DNA of 64,000 nucleotides, taken from Psilocybe azurescens (taxonomy: Eukaryota > Basidiomycota > Agaricomycetes > Agaricales > Agrocybaceae). The notes under the pieces are model-generated. The model made no database searches. It saw nothing but the letters and a program-made list of their open reading frames with translations, and was not told the DNA's origin. The stretch lies in assembly GCA_023853785.1 (NCBI GenBank), contig JAJIRX010000019.1, positions 124,001 through 188,000 on the forward strand, in the 5' to 3' direction. Numbering within the stretch: position 1 is the stretch's first letter; each line of letters begins with the position of its first letter. A program made the position numbers and the translations under genes. Of the stretch, positions 56,939-64,000 are shown in pieces.

Positions 56939-57325
56939 TGAAAGTATACAGAAATGTATTTGAGCTTTCATCTGCAAATGGAATTTCATAAACCTCTCCA
57001 ACAGATGAAAGTGCAGGTAAAACATATTAAGAAGTAGTACATTGCAGGTAGTGTTGGAATATAGTAAGCAAATGCAATAGCACCTCACAGCTGTTTGGCT
57101 ATGCAACTGCCAGTTCCTTGAATCTTTGTATGCATATTCATTCTTACATATTTGTTATCAACAGTGCATTGTTGCACTATTCCTTTTCTGTAATATATAC
57201 AACATATTCAGTTCATTATCTTTCATTGTGACACACAATACACCTTTATTAGTTTCTATTTACTTTGTAGATAAGAGTCTTGGACAATGAAATACTTTAT
57301 ATATGAAAATTTGATATGAGCTCTC

Positions 57326-57354
57326 CTCAGTTGTTTACCTCACAAATAACTGAG
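57326..57354. repeat. Imperfect 29-base hairpin, copy 1
   Basis: Arms CTCAGTTGTTT and AAATAACTGAG around a 7-base loop. A second copy lies 120 bases to the right at 57446-57474 with arms CTCAGTCGTTT and AAACAACTGAG. Confidence 0.6.
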
Positions 57355-57445
57355 GTGAGTACTATTCTTTATTACTTAGTCTGTTTCATTTGTTGTACTA
57401 AATTATTACCTAGCTTTTTGTGTTCTAGGTAAATACAAATCTACT

Positions 57446-57474
57446 CTCAGTCGTTTGCATCACAAACAACTGAG
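57446..57474. repeat. Imperfect 29-base hairpin, copy 2
   Basis: Same stem and length as 57326-57354. One arm base differs, and a different change in the other arm keeps most pairing. Confidence 0.6.
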
Positions 57475-58772
57475 CTTTTCATGTTCTAGAATTCTTACAG
57501 GTAGGACATATTAAGAAGTAGTACATAATATAGGGCTTACATATGTGTATAGACACTAATGAGAATGTAAGGGAGGAAGGAACAAGCAATTAAGAATGAG
57601 GAAAGGACAGGAAATGACTGAAATTCAAAAAAAGCGGAGCTGTGAGAATATTTGGCTGAATATGGCTGAGATTAACACAGCCACTGCTAGGCATAGCCAC
57701 TGCTAGGCATAGCCACCTCCCACAAGCACCATAACCTTGCCGTCCCCACTATATATTGGGAGAACATCGTGCATGTGCCCGAGGAAAGTCGCGTCACGGA
57801 CCCAACACATTTCCACGTGACTCGACATTTTTTTAACCGGTTCGCCTCGACGCCTCTCAACTGTAACGCCGGGTCAATGTCGACAACCTCCCTCTAATCA
57901 TCGTATCTTGGCCGCCGCACTCTGCTTATATATATATTCTCTCTTGTTGTGAACACTTGCGTTATATGACCACGGATTCGTCGTCATTTCGACTACTCGT
58001 ACGTTGGCAATACGCTCTGTCGGCCGTATGAAACGAAAGGAAGGATAGGCAGCGTGTAGATCGTGACAAGCTACATGTATACACACCGAAACCGAAGGGC
58101 TTGGGGATAAGCCAACCAAATAAGGCTATTAACTGAAATATTCTTTGTTATTGACACGACACCGACACCGACACCGACACCGACACTTGGGCACAAATCA
58201 CGACGAGACGAAGACGAATTGAATGCCGTCTCCTATCTCGCAATGCATGCATTCCGCGCGCATTTGCACTCAATGCCTTTGGCGTCCAAGAACTGGGACA
58301 ACTGCAGGAGTAATAACTGGTGGCGGAAGAGCAGGAGCAGCAACAAGAACGGCGCGGGTCCATAGCTCAACTGGGTCGTGTTACAATGGTCTGTTTTTTT
58401 TTTATATATCTTTTTTGTTGTTATTTTTCTGCTTGTTCCGTTTTTTTCCAAATCGACTGGGCGCATCATTTTCGTCCCAACGGCGTTCATCCGGTCATTT
58501 CTCCCCTTCGTTTTTCCATTTATATACGGAAATGCATTCTTATTTCTATATGATTCGCCCTTGGAATTCACGATACAAGCTCCCGCTGGTGCTGCCTTAC
58601 CTCTTCTCTATCTCTTTGTCCGCCCCTTCTGTCTTTCTATCATTCACCTTTAACATTTAACATCGTAATCTATCTTTCTCTACGCTACACTACGACCAAC
58701 CAACCAATTTCCGTACTAACCACACAAATTTCTTCACACGTCTGGTTCTACTCGCAGGTTCCTCATCGTCAT

Positions 58773-59470
58773 CATGGATGCAAACCTACTCAACCGCAAC
58801 GTAGACCTCGCCTACGCGCTCCGCGTGCCGCACTCACCTGCACAACACCACCACCTATATGCACCTCGCGCGCTCCGGCGATGTCTTGTACACCCCCAAA
58901 CGCGACCGCCTCGCGGATCCGCACGTTAACCTGATAATCGGAATCGCGCGATGGGGTGGGACTTGGAGAAGATGCATAAAACCTGAAACGGAAACGGGAG
59001 CGGGGTCGAGGGGTTGTGGAGCGGGAGCGGGAGGACCAGGAGAGGTCAGTGAGGATGAGCAGACGAGAGAATGGGGATGGGAAGATGTTATCGACGACGT
59101 CCGCGCCTCCTACACCTACTTTTTCTTCTGTTTTTTTTTTTTTACTGACACTGTAACCTCACGGACTGTGCTGAGATGTGATGCGCACGGACATCGCGAC
59201 GCGCTCCTCGGCGCCGCCTGTTATGCCGGGCATTGTGAGCACGCTGGAGAAGGAGGTGCTTGGGAGGGAGGCCAGGGTGACGCTTGTGTAGGGACTGAAT
59301 CTGGAGTGGGTTGTTGGTCGGATTGCGAAGCATGCGAACGGGCAGGTGCTATCTATGGAGAAGGGTGTGGGGGAATTGATAGCTGTCGAGCCTCGGCAAG
59401 GAAGCAGGAGAGGATGTGCAGGTTGAAGACATGCAGCTGTACAGGCCCAGTCTGAAACGGAGACCCTGAC
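58773..59470 (+). other. Exon-like fragments in copy C
   Basis: ATG 58774 reads MDANLLNRNVDLAYALRVPH; a frame one base off then reads YMHLARSGDVLYTPKRDRLA and RAMGWDLEKMHK; later pieces read LEKEVLGREARVTLV and GLNLEWVVGRIAKHANGQVL. These look like consecutive parts of one host protein interrupted by indels and by a T-rich stretch (59120-59143). Only parts survive in A and almost none in B. I recognise no family. Confidence 0.4.
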
Positions 59471-62085
59471 GGCGGCGGACATGCAACAATTGAAAGACAC
59501 AGGATTCTAGAAATCCATTGCATATTTCCTCCCATGCTTTAGTTGCTCAAGCGATCCGAATCTTCCTTCATCCCTATTCGCTCCCAACTACCCTGGAGCA
59601 GGACCTACCGATGGCTGATAAAAGGAGTATGGATACCGCACGAATATGGAGCGCGGTGCAGATGTGTTAGGCCCACGCCAACCGTCTCGTGCGATGGTCA
59701 GCGAACCCGAACACGACTGCCGCTAGTGTTGCACAGCAAGAGTAAAGCCGTCTGTATGCGAACGACAACGATGAGACACGCAGGGGAAGTTTAGCTGCTC
59801 AGGGACCACGACAAAATGCCACACGTGGAGACCCAAGTTGGCGATGTGCCTGGAGAATGTAGAGTGGGTCGTTGTTGATGAGGCTGAAGTTCTCTTCGGT
59901 GGGTTTATCCATGCCCCTTTGCTCAAACGCAATCCGCAATTCTCTTCTCTGTTATCAGCTCCTTCACTACGGTATCTACAGCTCTCATCTTGATTCGTTG
60001 GCTCCATAATTCTGGACATTCTCAACATGCGTCTTTTTCTCGTCTGCATTTAACTTTACAAGTTGATTGGCTTGGGTTGGGTCATTTCTTGTAGTAGTCA
60101 CTCTGACACAACAGCGTCTATCCATATTAACTATAGGCGTACATATCCATGCAAGTTATCATTTAAGCTGCCCCGAACTCTTTATTTATCGTTCGGGGGA
60201 CTTCTGTGTCCGGCTCTTATGACTGTCTTGGGTGCATCATGCTCTCTACGCTGTTTTCGTCGCGATGCTGCTTGTCACCCCAAACGCATTGTTACTTGTT
60301 CGAGTGTTAGTTGTAGACCGGTTGAAACTGGCTGGCATGTCCACACGGTGGGGGTCCCTGTAATGTCATCATATTTTTATCTGTATTCATTCTGACTTGC
60401 CTCTCCGTTTGCGACCTTGTCTCGTTTGACTTGGGGTAAAGACACTTGAGCACCCTCATGTAAGCGTCAAATGAGTCTCGACCGGGACCCGCCGCGCCGC
60501 GCTCTTGATTTAGTAATACATCATTTTCTTCCCTCATTTCTCCACTTCCGTTTAGCCTTCGAGCTCTTCAACGTTCGACTGTTGACATCTCTCTCCGCTA
60601 ACCCACCCATACTAATGAAATATCACCTTCTGCAAGGTGGCGATGGGCATGCCGCTTGAATTTGAGGCAGGGGCGCCGCAGAGGGGTGTGTGGTATCTGG
60701 TGAGCGCGCTCAACGAACATTGCGTCTATTCTGTGATGTGGATATGACTCTTGCTGGTAGACTGGCCCTCTATGCATATGTCTCACTCGCACTGTCGTTG
60801 CCGCATTGTCTTCTCTATTCCTTAGTATGCTCGATTGTATCTATACGGCTACTCCAGCCGCTTCCCGCATATATGACCCCCATTCGACCCCTTTCCTGAC
60901 CTGTTCCCTTCATTACTAATACCACCACCACCATCATCATAGCCAACAACATTCAAATCCGCTATTTCCCCCTCGCCGCTGTCCCTTTCCCACACGTCGC
61001 GCTCTACACAACCCAACACGCTTTCCCCCGTGTTATTCAATGCCTACAATCACAACCGACGCCACCCGCGACGCTAAAGTGCATAACATCACAGCCGCAA
61101 TAGACGAACAATATCGCTGGAATGTCGACAGCGCGCAAGCTCGATGTTACTGACAAGGAATCTCACGAACTCGCAACTGGAAGGCAGCGGTGCATTCAAG
61201 GATTCTGGGAGCAGCGGATCAGAATAGTACAGGTCCGGCGGGTAGGTGTGTGGAGGTTCAAAAGCCGTCGACGTGTAGCTCCGCATGTGGACATCAAGCC
61301 TCTATTTGCTTGTAGGGTAATGGAATAGGGAAGGAAATTTTGCAGCTGTATGTCTTCTTCGTTATTTGCCATTCTCACACGTGCTTGTATCGACGTTCGT
61401 TCTAGCGATACAGGACTAACTTTTAACAATAGGCCTGGACATCCCATTTCATCTGCTACGCCCACACAGGCTTAAGTTGATCGGCGACGCTGTGGGTGAG
61501 GTAAATGGTGTGAACTGCAAGGTGTAGCAGCAAACATCGATATTGGTGACATATAACTCTGGGTTCTATATCGGGGTCTCCATTTTGTATTACGCGCAGA
61601 GTTATTCCCTGTTCCCATCAATGTTCGCAAAATCGCAAATCATGCCAACGTTAATGCCTTCTCACTGAGCCGTCGTATGCACTGGAGTCTTTGTCGATAA
61701 GTGATGTATGTTATCTTGCATATTAATCACCTTGAGATTGATGTATTTCCCAATTTGCCGTCATCATCACAAAGAGCATTTTCCGACTAACTTTAAATAT
61801 ATGACAGAGTGCAAAAGGACGAAGGAAATAAGAAATATTTGAACGATAACCAAAAACGGACGGACAAGCACAGCTTGACAGATTCAGAAACTAATTGGTA
61901 TACGGAGAACAGTAAATTGATAGAATAGACCAGAAGAGGTACGCACGCACTGGGTGAGAGTGAAAAGTGGCGTGTGCAATCGTGGCTTTTCATAAGCTCG
62001 GCGTTGGGTCCATGATAGATTCGATGGAGACCAGCTGAGAATGGAAACAACCATGCACAACGGTCAGATTTGGGAGGAAATGTGA

Positions 62086-64000
62086 TACAACGGATATCGA
62101 CGAACTTTCTGAGAGCGGCAATGACGAGGTATGACAGTCAGTTCGGTGAAAACAGCTCATATAATTGATTCACGGACTTCCTGAGAGTAGAAATGACGAC
62201 GCATGAGAGTCAGCCTTGTAGAAAAAGGTCAAATAATCAATTAACTCACGAGCTGTGAGTCAAAACGACGACGCATGATAGTCAATTTGGTGGGAAACAG
62301 TGAGATAATAGATTGACGGACTGGCTGAGAGTGGAAATGACGACGCATGGCAGTCAGTCCTGTCGAAACAGCTCAGATGACTGATGCACGCACTTTCTGA
62401 GAGTGGAAATGACAACGCATGATACTAAGTTTGGCAGAAACAATTCAGATAATCGATCAACACACGATCTGTGAGTTGAAACGAGGACGCATGGTAGTCA
62501 GCTTGGCGGAAACACTTAGATAATGGATTGACGTACAAGCTGCGAATGGAAATGACGACGCATGGCAATCAGTCCGGGTGAATCAGCTCGGATAATAAAT
62601 TCACTGACCCGCAGATAATGGGGATGACGATGCGCGACAGCCTTATGACAATTTGTTTGGTAGGAACAACTCAGATAATGAAATCACGCACTTGCTGAGA
62701 GTGGAAATGACGACGCATGACAGTCAGTTCAGCAGGATCAACCCTGTTAATTATTTCACGCACTTTCTGAGAGTGGAAATGGCGACGAATGACATTCAGT
62801 CGGGCAAGATCTGCTCAGATATTGGAATCACGCACATCCTAAGAGTGGAAATGACGACGCATGACAGTCAGTTGGGCAGGATCAGCTCAAATATTCGATT
62901 CACGCACCGCCTGAGAGTGGAAATGACGACGCATAACAGTCAGTTGAGCAGGATCAACTCAGATATTCGATTCACGCACATTCTGAGAGTGGAAATGACG
63001 ACGCATGACAGTCAGTTGAGCAGGATCAGCTCAGATATTCGATTCACGCACCGCCTGAGAGTGGAAATGACGACGCATGACAGTCAGTTGAGCAGGATCA
63101 GCTCAGATATTCGATTCACGCACCGCCTGAGAGTGGAAGTGACAAAGCATGACATTCAGTTGAGCAGGATCAGCTCAGATATTCGATTCACGCACAGCCT
63201 GAGAGTTGAAATGACGACACATGACATTCAGTTGAGCAGGATCAGCTCAGATATTCGATTCACGCACAGGCTGAGAGTGGAAATGACGGCGCATGACAGT
63301 CAGTTGGGCAGGATCAGCTCAGATATTCCATTCACGCACCCACTGAGATGGAAATGACAACGCATGACAGTCAGTTGAGCAGGATCAGCTCAGATATTCG
63401 ATTCACGCACCGCCTGAAAGTGGAAATGACGACGCATAACAGTCAGTTGAGCAGGATCAGCTCAGATATTCGATTCACGCACAGGCTGAGAGTGAAAATG
63501 ACGACGCATGACAGTCAGTTGAGCAGGATCAGCTCAGATATTCGATTCACGCACATTCTGAGAGTGGAAATGACGACGCATGACAGTCAGTTGGGCAGGA
63601 TCAGCTCAGATACTTGATTCACGCACATTCTGAGAGTGGAAATGACGACGCATGACAGTCAGTTGGGCAGGATCAGCTCAGATATTCGATTCACGCACCC
63701 ACTGAGGTGGAAATGACAACGCATGACAGTCAGTTGAGCAGGATCAGCTCAGATATTCGATTCACGCACAGGCTGAGAGTGGAAATGACAACGCATGACA
63801 GTCAGTTGAGCAGGATCAGCTCAGATATTCGATTCACGTACCGGCTGAGAGCAGAAATGACGGCGCATAACAGTCAGTTGAGCAGGATCAGCTCAGATAT
63901 TCGATTCACGCACAGGCTGAGAGTGGAAATGACGACGCATGACAGTCAGTTGGGCAGGATCAGCTCAGATATTCGATTCACGCACCGCCTGAGAGTGGAA
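62086..64000. repeat. Minisatellite array of exact 72-bp units, copy C
   Basis: At least 26 units. From about 62870 to the edge units are nearly identical and exactly 72 bases, so a plus-strand frame stays open through many units (62653-63357, then 63348-63617), each giving a 24-residue repeat that includes FTHRLRVEMTTHDSQLSRIS. Units before about 62700 are as diverged as those in A and B. Confidence 0.92.

Larger units (their letters stand above)
56301..57780. other. Spacer between copies B and C, probable insertion
   Basis: AT-rich sequence absent at the A-B junction, where only 10-15 bases separate the copies. It holds a cysteine-rich ORF, two near-identical hairpins, and a direct repeat ACATATTAAGAAGTAGTACA (57022 and 57508). 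I could not define terminal repeats with confidence; GTGC occurs at both edges and may be a target duplication. Confidence 0.45.
57785..64000. repeat. Composite repeat, copy C (cut by the window edge)
   Basis: Starts GAGGAAAGTCGCGTC (57780-57794) as copy B does. It has the most complete left half: head, a GACACC microsatellite of about five units (58153-58186) where A and B have only one or two, the exon-like block (58773-59470), and the segment missing in A (60510-61380). The array starts at 62086 and runs off the edge, so the matching gene is expected to the right of the window. Confidence 0.75.

Noticed and set aside
62653..63617. A long repeat-protein gene in array C
   Set aside because: The open frame follows from the 72-base unit length. 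The same array family in copies A and B has variable unit lengths and no open frame, and no intron, signal or terminus supports a gene.

Overview
This window is nuclear DNA of a filamentous basidiomycete, most likely an Agaricomycete (mushroom). The evidence is intron-dense genes with short GT..AG introns, a DUF6534 membrane protein, a class I hydrophobin, agaric-type SDR and sugar-porter genes, and a Ty3/Gypsy chromovirus. No genus can be named from sequence alone.

Layout. 1-2.3 kb: a partial reading frame at the left edge, then a FAR-17a/AIG1-like membrane protein. 3.05-4.8 kb: a TIR element with AT-rich arms and a GC-rich, exon-like interior. 5.1-6.3 kb: a DUF6534 gene without a visible first exon. 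8.5-11.2 kb: an ABCG half-transporter. 11.7-12.7 kb (-): an isochorismatase-family hydrolase. 13.9-14.7 kb (-): a small secreted protein. 15.4-25.1 kb: a full-length Ty3 element with two identical 339-bp LTRs and a TAATC target duplication. 25.5-26.5 kb: the SNARE VTI1. 29.6-35.4 kb (-): a sugar porter and an SDR gene, flanked by two SDR relics. 36.0-36.5 kb (-): a hydrophobin.

From about 37.9 kb to the right edge the window consists of three direct copies (A, B, C) of a 9-11 kb composite repeat. Each copy has a conserved head, exon-like fragments, a conserved block of about 650 bp and an array of about 72-bp units (about 3 kb in A and B; C runs off the window). In A and B the array is followed, on the minus strand, by a five-exon gene for a protein of about 338 residues. 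I read that protein as a helical N-terminal region joined to a ubiquitin-like fold of the ULD_2 type. Copy B carries a probable solo LTR, and a spacer of about 1.5 kb with a cysteine-rich ORF separates B from C. This block is the best candidate for something undescribed.

Sequence quality matters throughout. Nearly every conserved gene, including VTI1 (essential in yeast), is broken by one-base gains or losses, mostly in short homopolymers, while everything around the break stays conserved. The same pattern breaks the Ty3 polyprotein although its LTRs are identical. The simplest reading is uncorrected homopolymer errors, so I call most of these genes CDS and note the break.
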